Notes: a model not told the origin generated them from the sequence alone. A stretch of 44,729 nucleotides of DNA from JASHSH01 sp036490215 (GCA_036490215.1 DASXEH010000080.1:1-44729), one strand, 5' to 3'. Positions 19,335-31,747 are shown, numbered from the stretch's first letter. Program-made: numbers and translations.

Positions 19335-20288
19335 CTATCGTCCCGTCACTTTCGCACGCGGATGGGCCTGGTCGTAGATGCGACCAAGCTGTGCCGCATC
19401 GACCTCGGTGTAGCGTTGGGTTGTGCTCAGCGAAGCGTGACCCAACAATTCCTGAATCGTCCGCAGATCACCGCCGCCCGCCAGCAGATGGGTCGCGAAG
19501 CTGTGGCGCAGCGCATGCGGCGTGGCGGTCTCGGCCAGCCCCAAACGCGCGCGCAGCAATCGCATCTGCCGCTGCACCACGCCAGGATTGAGCGCTTTGC
19601 CACGCGCGCCAACGAACAGCGGTCCATCGAGCCCCGGATGATGCGGGCATTGCTTCACATAGGCCTGCACGGCATCCACCACGGCGGGCAGAAGCGGCAC
19701 CAGTCGTTGCTTGCGGCCTTTGCCGGTGATGGTCATCGCCTCGCCGCGTGGCGTCTGACGGCGGGTGAGCGACAGCGCCTCGCCCAAACGCAAGCCACAG
19801 CCATAGAGCAGGCTCATCAGCGCCACATCGCGTGCCGCCTGCCAGGGTTCGGTCTGCATCTCTCCGGCGGCGCTTAGCACATCGAGCGCTTCGTCGGCGG
19901 CGAGCGGTTTGGGCACCGAGCGCGGCGGCTTGGGTGTGCGTACGGCCGCCAGCGCCGCGTTGTGGGTGATGTCGTTACGGTCGAGGAAGCGGAAGAAGCT
20001 GCGCAGGGATGACATCGCGCGCGCCTGGCTGGTGCGGGCCACGCCGTCACCGGCCCGCCGCGCGAGGAAGCTGCGGAAGTCGGACGGCTTCAGCGCGCCC
20101 AGCGCGTCAATGCTGGGTTCGGTGCCGAGGTGATCGAAGAGATGATCGAGGAAGGCGGCCAGATCGCGGCAATAGCCATCGATCGTGTGGATCGACGCGC
20201 GGCGCTCGTCGGTCAGCCAAGCTCGCCAGCGCTCCACGACCGCTTTGAGGCCCGCATCGCCCTTGAAGAAGATCGGCTGTCCGGCCAC
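19335..20288 (-). CDS. xerC: Tyrosine recombinase XerC
   Basis: This site-specific recombinase works with XerD at dif to resolve chromosome dimers. It has the N-terminal SAM-like DNA-binding domain (TIDGYCRDLAAFLDHL) and the full catalytic set: Arg in GCGLRLGEAL, Lys in GKGRKQRLVPL, His-x-x-Arg in HALRHSFATHLL, His in LLGHASLSTTQ, and the nucleophile Tyr in QRYTEVD. GTG 20288 gives a normal length of 317 residues. The longest open frame begins at GTG 20381, but that would overlap the divergent priA start by 20 bp, so the start is uncertain. The xerC/priA divergence is common in alphaproteobacteria. Confidence 0.93.
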   Translation of the reverse strand: MAGQPIFFKGDAGLKAVVERWRAWLTDERRASIHTIDGYCRDLAAFLDHLFDHLGTEPSIDALGALKPSDFRSFLARRAGDGVARTSQARAMSSLRSFFRFLDRNDITHNAALAAVRTPKPPRSVPKPLAADEALDVLSAAGEMQTEPWQAARDVALMSLLYGCGLRLGEALSLTRRQTPRGEAMTITGKGRKQRLVPLLPAVVDAVQAYVKQCPHHPGLDGPLFVGARGKALNPGVVQRQMRLLRARLGLAETATPHALRHSFATHLLAGGGDLRTIQELLGHASLSTTQRYTEVDAAQLGRIYDQAHPRAKVTGR

Positions 20289-20361
20289 TGTGCCTGCCCG
20301 TTTGCCTTCTTGTCCGCTGAGACGGCTGCGCAACGCCGCTCGTGCCGCTAAAGTGTAGCCG

Positions 20362-22572
20362 ATGTCTTCCGCTTCAACCACAGAGACAAGCCTGTGCCGC
20401 TATCGCGAGGGCGACCGGGTTGCCGTGCTGCTGCCGTTGCCCTTGGCCGGCGCGTATGACTATCGCCTGGGCCCGGGCATCGAAGCGGGCGAGGGTGACT
20501 TCCTGCGTGTGCCGTTGGGGCGGCGCAGCGCGATCGGCGTGCTGTGGGGACCGGCCACCGATGACGTCGATCCCGCCAAACTGAAGGATGTGACCGAGCG
20601 GCTCGACGTGCTGCCGCTGCCCGATGTTTCACGCCGTTTCGTCGACTGGGTTGCCGGCTACACGCTGGCCGCACCGGGCGCTGTGCTGAAGATGGCGATG
20701 AGCGTGCCCGATGCGCTGCAGCCGCCCGTCGCGCCGCCGCCGGCTTATGTGGCGAAGAAGAAACTTCCCGACGATCTGCGGCTGACCGCGCCACGCCAAC
20801 GCGTGATCGAGGCCGCTTGGGCGCCGCTGCCTGCCACCGAACTCGCGCGGGTTGCCGGCGTCGGGGTTTCGGTGATCAAAGGCCTGGCTCAGGCTGGTGC
20901 GTTGGAAATGGTTGCGCGGCCCGCGGCTACGACGTCGCCTGGCGAGCCGGACTGGCGCCGTCCTGGGCCCGACTTCTCTGAGGACCAAGCCAAGATCGGT
21001 GCCGAGCTGCGCACGATGGTCAGCACTGGTTTTGCCGTAGCCCTGCTCGAAGGCGTCACCGGCTCGGGCAAGACCGAGGTCTATTTCGAGGCGGTGGCCG
21101 AAGCGCTGGCCCAAGGCAAACAGGCATTGGTCCTGCTGCCCGAAATCGCGCTCTCGGCGCAGTGGCTCGACCGGTTCGCGCAACGCTTCGGTGTCGCGCC
21201 GGTGGCCTGGCATTCCGATCTCACCCAGGCGCGGCGGCGCGATGTCTGGCGTGACGTTGCCGCCGGCCGTGCCCGCGTGGTGGTCGGCGCGCGGTCGGCG
21301 TTGTTTCTGCCATTCCCCGATCTCGGCTTGATCGTTGTCGATGAAGAACATGACGCGTCCTATAAACAGGAAGAGGGCGTCGCCTATCACGCCCGCGACA
21401 TGGCGGTGGTGCGCGCGCGGCTCGGCGGTTTCCCGGCCGTGCTCGCCTCGGCGACGCCGTCATTGGAGACGCTGGCCAATGCGCAGGCAGGGCGGTATCG
21501 CCTGCTGCATTTGCCGGCGCGCCATGGCGGCGCGCCGCTGCCTGATGTCGGCCTGATCGATCTGCGCCGGACGCCGCCGGCGCGACGCAGCTGGCTCGCG
21601 CCGCCTTTGGTCGAAGCCGTGCAGAAGGCACTCGATGCCGGCGAACAGGCGTTGCTGTTTCTCAATCGCCGCGGCTATGCGCCGCTGACCCTGTGCCGCA
21701 CCTGCGGCCACCGCCTGCAATGCCCGAACTGCACCGCCTGGCTGGTCGAGCATCGCCAGCAGGGGCGGCTGCAATGTCATCACTGCGGTCTGGTGTCGGT
21801 ATTGCCCAAGGCCTGTCCGTCCTGCGGGTCCGAGGAGCAGATGGTGCCCTGTGGTCCGGGTGTCGAACGCGTGGCGGAGGAAGCGGCGCAGCGCTTCCCA
21901 GAGGCCCGCCTTGCCGTGATGGCCAGCGATACGCTCACGGGCCCGGACGCTGCCGCGCGACTCGTGGCGCAGATGGCGCGGCACGAGATTGATCTGTTGG
22001 TCGGCACCCAGGTGGTCGCCAAAGGCCATCACTTTCCGATGCTGACCTTGGTCGGCGTGGTCGATGCCGATCTTGGCCTTGGCGGCGGCGATCTGCGCGC
22101 CGGCGAACGCACTTTCCAGCTTCTGACCCAGGTGGCGGGCCGCGCCGGCCGTGCCGCCCATCCGGGCCGGGTGATGCTACAGACCTTCCAGCCCGAGCAC
22201 CCGGTGATGGGCGCGCTGGCATCCGGCGATGCGCAGCGCTTTTATACGACTGAAGCCAATGAGCGCCGTTCGGCCGGCATGCCGCCCTTCGGACGGCTGG
22301 CGGCGCTGATCGTCTCGGGGCCCGATGCCGCACAGGTCGACGGCGCGGCCGCGCAGCTTGCGCGCCGCGCGCCCAAAGGCGAGGGGATCGATGTGCTGGG
22401 GCCTGCGCCCGCGCCATTGCATTTCCTGCGCGGCCGGCACCGGCGCCGGCTGCTGCTGAAAACGGAACGGCGGATCAATCTCCAGGACCTGTTGCGCCCG
22501 TGGCTGGCTTCGGTGAAGACGCTAGGCGCCGTGCGAATACAAGTGGATGTCGATCCCTATTCTTTCTTTTGA
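20362..22572 (+). CDS. priA: Primosomal replication restart helicase PriA
   Basis: This 3'-5' DNA helicase reloads the replisome at stalled forks. The 736-residue protein has the N-terminal fork-binding domain (AVLLPLPLAGAYDYRL), Walker A GVTGSGKTEVYFEAV, the DEEH Walker B with the aromatic-rich loop (VDEEHDASYKQEEGVAYHARD), and the zinc-binding insertion with eight cysteines and no apparent loss (CRTCGHRLQCPNC through CHHCG and CPSCG). Helicase motifs LLVGTQVVAKGHHFPMLTLVG and QVAGRAGRA follow. The start at 20362 fits the family N-terminus. It diverges from xerC. Confidence 0.97.
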   Translation: MSSASTTETSLCRYREGDRVAVLLPLPLAGAYDYRLGPGIEAGEGDFLRVPLGRRSAIGVLWGPATDDVDPAKLKDVTERLDVLPLPDVSRRFVDWVAGYTLAAPGAVLKMAMSVPDALQPPVAPPPAYVAKKKLPDDLRLTAPRQRVIEAAWAPLPATELARVAGVGVSVIKGLAQAGALEMVARPAATTSPGEPDWRRPGPDFSEDQAKIGAELRTMVSTGFAVALLEGVTGSGKTEVYFEAVAEALAQGKQALVLLPEIALSAQWLDRFAQRFGVAPVAWHSDLTQARRRDVWRDVAAGRARVVVGARSALFLPFPDLGLIVVDEEHDASYKQEEGVAYHARDMAVVRARLGGFPAVLASATPSLETLANAQAGRYRLLHLPARHGGAPLPDVGLIDLRRTPPARRSWLAPPLVEAVQKALDAGEQALLFLNRRGYAPLTLCRTCGHRLQCPNCTAWLVEHRQQGRLQCHHCGLVSVLPKACPSCGSEEQMVPCGPGVERVAEEAAQRFPEARLAVMASDTLTGPDAAARLVAQMARHEIDLLVGTQVVAKGHHFPMLTLVGVVDADLGLGGGDLRAGERTFQLLTQVAGRAGRAAHPGRVMLQTFQPEHPVMGALASGDAQRFYTTEANERRSAGMPPFGRLAALIVSGPDAAQVDGAAAQLARRAPKGEGIDVLGPAPAPLHFLRGRHRRRLLLKTERRINLQDLLRPWLASVKTLGAVRIQVDVDPYSFF

Positions 22573-22655
22573 GCGTGTGGCGCAACCAAGCGTTACACAA
22601 AACAATGCCTAGGAAATAGCCACGCAGCGTTACTGCTCTATCCGTAAGGGTGAGT

Positions 22656-24065
22656 ATGCAGGACATCGATGTGACGACATCGGTCGATCAAACGTCTGTC
22701 AGCGCGGAAGAGGAATTCGATCTCGGCTTGAGGGCCCTCGATAAGGGCGACAATGCCGAGGCGGTAGCGCATTTCGAACGCTACCAGACCCTGGTACCGG
22801 ACAATCCGAGCGCTCATGGCAATCTCGCCGTGGCCCTGCATGGGCTCGAACGCTACGCTGACGCGCTGGTTCATTTCCGGCGCGCGATCGCGCTACAGCC
22901 GACCTTGGCCGAGCCTTACAACAATGTCGCCAACCTGCTGCTGGAACTCGGTGAGTTCGAACAGGCCAGGCAATCCTTCACGCTCGCCATCATATTGGCG
23001 CCGCGGCGCGGCACGTTCCACTATGGTCTCGCAGGCGCCAAGAAATTTGAGGCAGGCGATGCGCAGATTCCGGCGATGGAATTCCTGTTGGCCGGTGGCG
23101 AGCCGCTCGATCATGCCGACGATCGGATGCTGCTGCACTTCGCGCTGGGCAAAGCCTATGACGATCTCGGCAATCACGCCGCGTCATTCGATCATCTGCT
23201 CAAGGGCAACACGCTGAAGCGCAGCCGCATCGACTACAACGAAGCCGAGGTGCTGGGCGAGCTGGACCGCATCGCCACGGTTTTCGATCGCGGCTTGATC
23301 GACCGGCTGGGCGGGTTCGGCTATCCGACCGACCGGCCCATCTTCATCGTCGGCATGCCGCGCTCGGGCACCACGTTGATCGAACAAATTCTGGCCAGCC
23401 ATCCCGCGGTGGTTGCCGGCGGCGAGCGCTACGATCTCGACACGGTCGTGCGCGATCTCGGCGATGGCGCGGCCAAATTTCCAGAGATTGTTCCCACTAT
23501 GGATATTGCGGCGCTGGCCAGGGCGGGCTTGGCCTATATTCGCGCCGTCGAGCGGACGCGGCCGGCCTCGTTGCGCGTCACCGACAAGATGCCGTGGAAT
23601 TTTCGATATCTTGGCCTAATCGCGTTGATCATGCCCAATGCGCGCATCATCAATTTGGTGCGCGATCCGGTCGAGACCTGCCTCTCATGCTTCTCGAAGT
23701 ATTTCGCGCGGCACCAGGAGTTCACCTACGATCTCGCCGAGCTCGGGCGCTACTATCGCGGCTATCTCAAGCTGATGGATCATTGGCGTGCGGTATTGCC
23801 GGCCGGGATGATGATCGATGTGCGCTACGACGATGTGATCGCCGATCTCGAAACCCAGGCGCGGCGCATCGTTGATCACTGTGGTTTGCCTTGGGCCGAG
23901 TCCTGTCTGGCCTTCGACAAGACCAAGCGGCCGGTGCGCACCGCGAGCGCCGTTCAGGTACGCCAACCCATCTATCGCACCGCCGGCGAGCGGTGGCGGC
24001 CCTATCGCGAGATGGTGAAGCCGCTGCTCGACGCTTTGGGCGATGCCTACGACCCTGATCGATAA
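22656..24065 (+). CDS. TPR-containing sulfotransferase family protein
   Basis: The 469-residue protein has two parts. About residues 18-185 are tetratricopeptide repeats (PDNPSAHGNLAVALHGLERYADAL, then PTLAEPYNNVANLLLELGEFEQA). From about 225 to the end is a sulfotransferase domain with the PAPS 5'-phosphosulfate loop VGMPRSGTTLIEQIL (232-246) and the 3'-phosphate-type segment INLVRDPVETCLSCFSKYF. No signal peptide is visible. The acceptor is unknown; relatives occur widely in Rhodospirillales, where TPRs may hold a protein or glycan partner. TAAGGG 5 nt before ATG 22656 decides the start over GTG 22650. It lies 83 bp after priA and is not obviously co-transcribed with xylB. Confidence 0.9.
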   Translation: MQDIDVTTSVDQTSVSAEEEFDLGLRALDKGDNAEAVAHFERYQTLVPDNPSAHGNLAVALHGLERYADALVHFRRAIALQPTLAEPYNNVANLLLELGEFEQARQSFTLAIILAPRRGTFHYGLAGAKKFEAGDAQIPAMEFLLAGGEPLDHADDRMLLHFALGKAYDDLGNHAASFDHLLKGNTLKRSRIDYNEAEVLGELDRIATVFDRGLIDRLGGFGYPTDRPIFIVGMPRSGTTLIEQILASHPAVVAGGERYDLDTVVRDLGDGAAKFPEIVPTMDIAALARAGLAYIRAVERTRPASLRVTDKMPWNFRYLGLIALIMPNARIINLVRDPVETCLSCFSKYFARHQEFTYDLAELGRYYRGYLKLMDHWRAVLPAGMMIDVRYDDVIADLETQARRIVDHCGLPWAESCLAFDKTKRPVRTASAVQVRQPIYRTAGERWRPYREMVKPLLDALGDAYDPDR

Positions 24066-24205
24066 GCGGCATCCGAAATAATTTGGCGCAGCCAGCACAG
24101 GCCGGATCAGGCGCGGGTCAGGCTGTGGCCGAAGGAAATCCGCGATTCCATCGCAATTTTCGTTGCCGTTTCTCCTTGCTCCGGGCGGGCTCGAAAACCA
24201 TGATG

Positions 24206-24217
24206 TGCGCCGGCGCA
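24206..24217. promoter_or_regulatory. Palindrome upstream of xylB, LacI-type operator candidate
   Basis: TGCGCCGGCGCA is a perfect 12-bp palindrome with a central CG, as in many LacI-family operators. It lies 49 bp before the xylB start. No lacI/xylR gene is present in the window, so a regulator would act from elsewhere. Confidence 0.4.
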
Positions 24218-24231
24218 AATATGCAAATAAG

Positions 24232-24247
24232 CGCTCCCGTGGGAGCG
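24232..24247. promoter_or_regulatory. Second palindrome upstream of xylB
   Basis: CGCTCCC and GGGAGCG, 7-bp perfect arms around GT, end 19 bp before the xylB ATG. It is preceded by an A/T-rich stretch (24217-24230) that may hold the -10. It may be an operator or a small hairpin in the leader near the ribosome site (GAGGAAG, 24253-24259). Confidence 0.45.
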
Positions 24248-24266
24248 GGTACGAGGAAGCGGCCGG

Positions 24267-25727
24267 ATGTTTCTCGGCATTGATATCGGAACCACATCGG
24301 TCAAGTCGGTCCTGATCGACGACCGTCAGACTCTCATCGGCACGGCCAGCGCGCCTGTCGCGGTGTCGCGTCCACATCCCGGCTGGTCCGAACAGGACCC
24401 GGCCGATTGGTGGCGTGCGGTCACGGCCACGCTCGACGAATTGGCGGCGAAGCACAAAACCGCGATGGCTCAGGTGGCTGGTATCGGCCTTTCGGGTCAG
24501 ATGCATGGCGCGACCTTACTCGATGGCACCGACAAGGTGCTGCGTCCCGCCATTCTCTGGAACGACGGGCGCTCCTCGGCCGAATGCGCCGAGATCGAAG
24601 CGGCCTGCAAAGACGCGCGCAAGATCGCCGGCAATATCGCCATGGCCGGTTTCACCGCACCGAAGCTGCTGTGGGTGAAGAAGCACGAGCCGAAGATCTT
24701 CGACGCGGTGCGCAAGGTTCTGCTGCCGAAAGACTATGTGCGCCTGCTGCTGACCGGCGAATACGCCTCCGACATGTCTGACGCTGCGGGCACCTACTGG
24801 CTCGATGTCGGCAATCGCGATTGGTCTGACGCGCTGCTCGCCGCGACTCATCTGACACGTGCGCATATGCCGAAGCTGGTCGAAGGTTCGGCCGTATCGG
24901 GCACGCTGAAGGCCGATCTCGTCCAACGTTGGGGCATGGCCAAAGCGCCGGTGGTGGCCGGTGGCGGTGGCGACAACGCTGCTTCGGCCTGCGGCATCGG
25001 CGCGGTGAAGCCGGGTGCGGCATTCGCTTCGCTCGGCACCTCGGGTGTGCTGTTCGTGTCCAATGCGAAGTTCTCGCCCAACACCGAAGGTGCGGTGCAT
25101 GCCTTCTGCCATGCGGTACCGAATATCTGGCATCAGATGGGCGTGATTCTGTCGGCGACCGACAGCCTCAACTGGCTGTCGCGCGTGCTTGGCATCTCCG
25201 CACCCGATCTCACCAAGGCCGTGGGCGATTCGGTTGCGGGTCCATCGTCGCTGATCTTCTTGCCGTATCTCTCGGGCGAGCGCACGCCGATCAACAACCC
25301 AGCGGCGCGCGGCGTATTCTTTGGCATCGGTCACGAGACCGATCGCAATATGATGACGCAGGCGGTGCTCGAAGGCGTCGCCTATGCCTTCCGCGATTGT
25401 CTGCGCGTGCTGCACGATGCCGGCACCGATTTCGCGCGTGCGGCAGCGGTGGGTGGCGGCGCCAATTCGCGCCTGTGGCTGCAAATCCTAGCTAACGTGC
25501 TCGATCGCCCGCTCGATCTGCCCAAGGACGGCGATTTCGGCGCGGCCTTTGGCGCAGCGCGTCTTGGGCAGGCGGCAGCGCTGGGTGGCGATGCGCTGCA
25601 ATACATGACGCCGCCGCCGTTTGCCGCTTCGGTCGAGCCCGATCCCAAACTCGTTTCCCGCTATGCCGAGTCCTATGCGCGCTATCGCGCGCTCTATCCG
25701 TCCGTTAAGGAGTTGATGAAGCCATGA
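24267..25727 (+). CDS. xylB: Xylulokinase
   Basis: This FGGY-family sugar kinase phosphorylates D-xylulose to xylulose 5-phosphate, which enters the pentose phosphate pathway. The 486-residue protein starts with the phosphate-1 motif FLGIDIGTTSVKSVLID, has GLSGQMHG (substrate site), the NDGRSSAECAEIE segment, SLGTSGVLFVSN (phosphate-2) and GGGANSRLWLQILAN near the end. Pairing with xylA supports xylulose as substrate. GAGGAAG precedes the ATG. Its stop overlaps the xylA start by 4 nt (ATGA). Confidence 0.96.
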   Translation: MFLGIDIGTTSVKSVLIDDRQTLIGTASAPVAVSRPHPGWSEQDPADWWRAVTATLDELAAKHKTAMAQVAGIGLSGQMHGATLLDGTDKVLRPAILWNDGRSSAECAEIEAACKDARKIAGNIAMAGFTAPKLLWVKKHEPKIFDAVRKVLLPKDYVRLLLTGEYASDMSDAAGTYWLDVGNRDWSDALLAATHLTRAHMPKLVEGSAVSGTLKADLVQRWGMAKAPVVAGGGGDNAASACGIGAVKPGAAFASLGTSGVLFVSNAKFSPNTEGAVHAFCHAVPNIWHQMGVILSATDSLNWLSRVLGISAPDLTKAVGDSVAGPSSLIFLPYLSGERTPINNPAARGVFFGIGHETDRNMMTQAVLEGVAYAFRDCLRVLHDAGTDFARAAAVGGGANSRLWLQILANVLDRPLDLPKDGDFGAAFGAARLGQAAALGGDALQYMTPPPFAASVEPDPKLVSRYAESYARYRALYPSVKELMKP

Positions 25728-27082
25728 GCAAAGCCCTCAAAGTCAAAGGCGCCAGCCGATCGAAGAAGTCGGAGTCGTTTTTCGGCCTCGACAAGCCGAT
25801 CCGCTACGAAGGCCCGAACAGCAAGAACCCGCTGGCCTTCCGTTGGTACGATCCCAACAAGAAAGTGATGGGCAAGAAGCTCTCCGAGCAGCTGCGCATG
25901 GCGGTTTGCTATTGGCATACTTTCTGTTGGGGCGGTGGCGATCCGTTCGGCGGCAGCACGCTGATCCGCCCGTGGTTCGATACCGGCGACGCGCTGGGCG
26001 AAGCCAAGCTGAAGGCCGATGTTGCTTTCGAGATGTTCGATGCGCTGGGCATTCCCTTCTTCACCTTCCATGACCGCGATATCGCGCCGGAAGGCAACTC
26101 GCTGGCCGAGTCGAACAAGAATGTGCGCCTGATCGCCGACATCTTCGCGAAGAAGATGGAAAAGTCGAAGACGCGCCTGCTCTGGGGCACAGCCAACCTG
26201 TTCTCCAACCGCCGCTATATGGCGGGCGCGGCCACCAATCCGGATGTCGAAATCTTCACCTATGCCGCCGCGCAGGTGAAGAACTGTCTCGACGTCACCA
26301 AGATGCTGGGCGGCCAGAACTACGTGCTGTGGGGCGGCCGCGAAGGCTACGAGACACTGCTCAACACCGATCTCGCCCATGAGATGGATCAGATCGGCCG
26401 CTTCATGAACATGGTGGTCGAGTACAAGCACAAGATCGGTTTCAAGGGCACGATCCTGATCGAGCCGAAGCCGCAGGAGCCGACCAAGCATCAATACGAC
26501 TTCGACAGCGCCACCGTGTATGGCTTCCTGAAGAAGTACGGGCTCGAAAAGGAAATCAAGGTCAACATCGAGGCCGGTCACGCCTTCCTCGCCGGCCACA
26601 CTTTCGAGCACGAGATCGCTGTGGCCTTTGCCACCGGCATCTTCGGTTCGATCGATATGAACCGGAACGATCTGCAGTCGGGTTGGGACACAGACCAGTT
26701 CCCCAACAACATTCTCGACGTGGCGCTGCCCTACTATCACATCCTCAAGAACGGCGGCTTCACCACCGGCGGCACCAACTTCGACGCCAAGATCCGCCGC
26801 CAGTCGCTCGATCCGCTCGATCTGATTTACGGCCATATCGGTGGCATGGACTCCTGCGCACGCGGCCTGCTCGCCGCTGCGGCGATGCTCGAAGACGGCA
26901 CGCTCGATAAGGCGGTGAAGGCCCGCTATGCGAGCTGGAAATCGGCCGACGGTAAGGCGATCCTGGCCGGCAAGCGCTCGCTCGACGATCTGGCCGCGGT
27001 GGTCGAGAAGAAGGGCCTCGACCCGCAGCCGGTCTCGGGTCAGCAGGAATACCTCGAAAACCTGGTTAATCGCTTCGTCTGA
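25724..27082 (+). CDS. xylA: Xylose isomerase
   Basis: This metal-dependent enzyme converts D-xylose to D-xylulose. The 452-residue protein fits the longer class II family. Conserved segments are visible: WHTFCWGGGDPFG, FFTFHDRDIAPEG (catalytic His), LWGTANLFSNRRYMAGAATNPD, WGGREGYETLLNTD, LIEPKPQEPTKHQYD (metal Glu), NIEAGHAFLAGHTFEHE, GSIDMNRND and the final GGTNFDAKIRRQS. Translation is coupled to xylB through an ATGA overlap. No xylose transporter or xylR gene is adjacent. A GC hairpin follows the gene. Confidence 0.97.
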   Translation: MSKALKVKGASRSKKSESFFGLDKPIRYEGPNSKNPLAFRWYDPNKKVMGKKLSEQLRMAVCYWHTFCWGGGDPFGGSTLIRPWFDTGDALGEAKLKADVAFEMFDALGIPFFTFHDRDIAPEGNSLAESNKNVRLIADIFAKKMEKSKTRLLWGTANLFSNRRYMAGAATNPDVEIFTYAAAQVKNCLDVTKMLGGQNYVLWGGREGYETLLNTDLAHEMDQIGRFMNMVVEYKHKIGFKGTILIEPKPQEPTKHQYDFDSATVYGFLKKYGLEKEIKVNIEAGHAFLAGHTFEHEIAVAFATGIFGSIDMNRNDLQSGWDTDQFPNNILDVALPYYHILKNGGFTTGGTNFDAKIRRQSLDPLDLIYGHIGGMDSCARGLLAAAAMLEDGTLDKAVKARYASWKSADGKAILAGKRSLDDLAAVVEKKGLDPQPVSGQQEYLENLVNRFV

Positions 27083-27092
27083 CGGCATTTTT

Positions 27093-27122
27093 GGAGGTCG
27101 GTTGCGTTTGAAACCGGCCTCC
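27093..27122 (+). terminator. Hairpin after xylA
   Basis: GGAGGTCGGTT and AACCGGCCTCC pair as an 11-bp stem with one G-T wobble around an 8-nt loop, 11 bp after the xylA stop. Five T precede the stem but none follow, so on the plus strand it is not a classical intrinsic terminator; it may protect the 3' end or work with Rho. Confidence 0.4.
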
Positions 27123-27238
27123 GACCCCCGTGGCGGAATAGGCCTATGCAAAGGGCGGCCGGGCCCGGAGTGTTGCAACCCTATTAGCGATATGGTACCT
27201 AACCACCGCGCCGCGGGGACGGCGTCTTCGGTCATGCC

Positions 27239-27262
27239 GAATATTGTTAAATATCAATAGCT
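27239..27262 (+). promoter_or_regulatory. A/T-rich promoter-like segment before atpH
   Basis: In a very GC-rich setting this segment reads ATATTGTTAAATATCAATAG, with inverted arms TATTG and CAATA. It lies about 60 bp before the atpH start and is the most likely promoter region of the atp operon; I cannot assign clear -35 and -10 boxes. A second inverted repeat, TGCAGA / TCTGCA (27282-27297), lies just before the ribosome site. Confidence 0.3.
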
Positions 27263-27310
27263 TCCTGGCTTCCCGGCAGGTTGCAGAACGGTCTGCAGAG
27301 GCGAATCTCC

Positions 27311-27864
27311 GTGGCATCAGAAAACAAGGGTGGCATCGCACAGCGTTACGCCGCCGCGTTGTTCGAGCTTGCCGAGGAAAAAGGCGAATTGGATAAGGTC
27401 GCGGGCGATCTGCGCGATCTGCGTAAGATGCTGGCCGAAAGCGCCGATCTCCGCCGCATGATTGCCAACCCGGTCATCGACCGCAAACAGCGCCTTAAGG
27501 CGATCGAAGAGATCGCCAAGCGCTCCGGCTTCTCGCAGCTGACCGCGAATTTCATGGGCGTGCTGATCCATAACGGCCGCCTGTTCGCACTCGATGCCAC
27601 CGTCGGCGCCTTCCTTGCGCTCCTGGCCGCCAAGCGCGGCGAGTTGACCGCGCAGGTATCGTCCGCCGCGCCGCTGGCTGAATCGCAAATCGCCGCCGTT
27701 TCCGCCGCCTTGAAGAAGGCGCTGGGCCGTGCGGTGACTCTCGAATCCACTGTCGATCCGAGCCTCATTGGCGGCCTTGTCGTCAAAGTCGGCTCGCGCA
27801 TGATCGATGGTTCTCTCAAGACGAAATTGCAGCGTCTGTCGCTCTCCATGAAAGGGATCGGTTG

Positions 27865-27865
<1 letters not shown>
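27311..27865 (+). CDS. atpH: ATP synthase F1 delta subunit
   Basis: This subunit joins F1 to the peripheral stalk. The 184-residue protein has the N-terminal helical bundle (GGIAQRYAAALFELAEEKGELDKV) and the C-terminal signature DPSLIGGLVVKVGSRMIDGSLKTKLQRL, normal in length. GTG 27311 is used: GAGG lies about 9 nt upstream and the protein then starts at the family N-terminus, while TTG 27281 adds unrelated residues. It is the first gene of atpHAGDC. The stop overlaps the atpA ATG by one base. Confidence 0.95.
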
Positions 27866-29394
<1,529 letters not shown>

Positions 29395-29412
29395 TAGGAA
29401 CCGGTCCGACCG

Positions 29413-30297
29413 ATGCCCAGCCTCAAGGCGCTCCGCACACGCAAGAACAGCGTCACCTCGACGCGTAAGATCACGTCGGCGATGAAGATGGTCGCCGCCG
29501 CGAAGCTGCGTCGCGCCCAGGCGGCGGCGGAAGCCGCGCGTCCTTATGCCGATCGTATGGAACGCATGCTGGGCGCTTTGGCGCGCAGCATGGGCGGCCA
29601 GCCCGGCGCACATAAGATGCTCAGCGGTACCGGTAAGTCCGATACCCATCTGCTCATCGTCTGCAGCTCCGACCGCGGCCTCTCGGGCGCGTTCAACAGT
29701 TCGGTGGTGCGTTCGGCGCGCCAGCTGGTCGCGGAACTGCGCGGCCAGGGTAAGCAGGTGAAGATTCTGACGATTGGCCGCAAGGCGCGCGATATGCTGC
29801 GCCGTGACTATGCGTCGCTGATCGTCGAGTCTTATGAAGGCATCGGCCGCCGCGGCGTGGAATTCGGCGAGGCGAATCAGATCGCGACCAAGGTCGCCGA
29901 GATGTTCGACAAGGGCGAGTTCGACGTCGCCACAATCATCTACAACCGCTTCAAGTCGGCCATCTCGCAGATCGTGACGCGCCGTCAGCTGGTGCCGTTC
30001 CCGCTGCAGCAAAGCGATACCAATGCCGAAGATCTGGGCGGCGCCGTCTACGAGTTCGAGCCCGACGAGGCCGAGATTCTGGCCGTGCTGCTGCCACGCA
30101 ATCTATCGATGCAGATTTTCCGCGCGCTGCTCGAAAGCAATGCCAGCTTCCAGGGCGCGCAGATGACCGCCATGGACAACGCGACGCGCAACGCCGGTGA
30201 CATGATCAATCGCTTGACGATCCAGATCAACCGTACGCGTCAGGCACAGATCACCAAGGAACTCATCGAAATCATCTCCGGCGCCGAGGCGCTGTGA
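29413..30297 (+). CDS. atpG: ATP synthase F1 gamma subunit
   Basis: This is the central rotor shaft of F1. The 294-residue protein has the N-terminal coiled-coil helix (MPSLKALRTRKNSVTSTRKITSAMKMVAAAKLRRAQ type), the Rossmann-like middle with CSSDRGLSGAFN, and the C-terminal helix with MTAMDNATRNAGDMINRLT and NRTRQAQITKELIEIISGAEAL. All conserved segments are intact. It sits in the usual place between atpA and atpD. Confidence 0.97.
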   Translation: MPSLKALRTRKNSVTSTRKITSAMKMVAAAKLRRAQAAAEAARPYADRMERMLGALARSMGGQPGAHKMLSGTGKSDTHLLIVCSSDRGLSGAFNSSVVRSARQLVAELRGQGKQVKILTIGRKARDMLRRDYASLIVESYEGIGRRGVEFGEANQIATKVAEMFDKGEFDVATIIYNRFKSAISQIVTRRQLVPFPLQQSDTNAEDLGGAVYEFEPDEAEILAVLLPRNLSMQIFRALLESNASFQGAQMTAMDNATRNAGDMINRLTIQINRTRQAQITKELIEIISGAEAL

Positions 30298-30322
30298 GCG
30301 AAGGTCAAGGAGCGAGGGCGCT

Positions 30323-31747
<1,425 letters not shown>

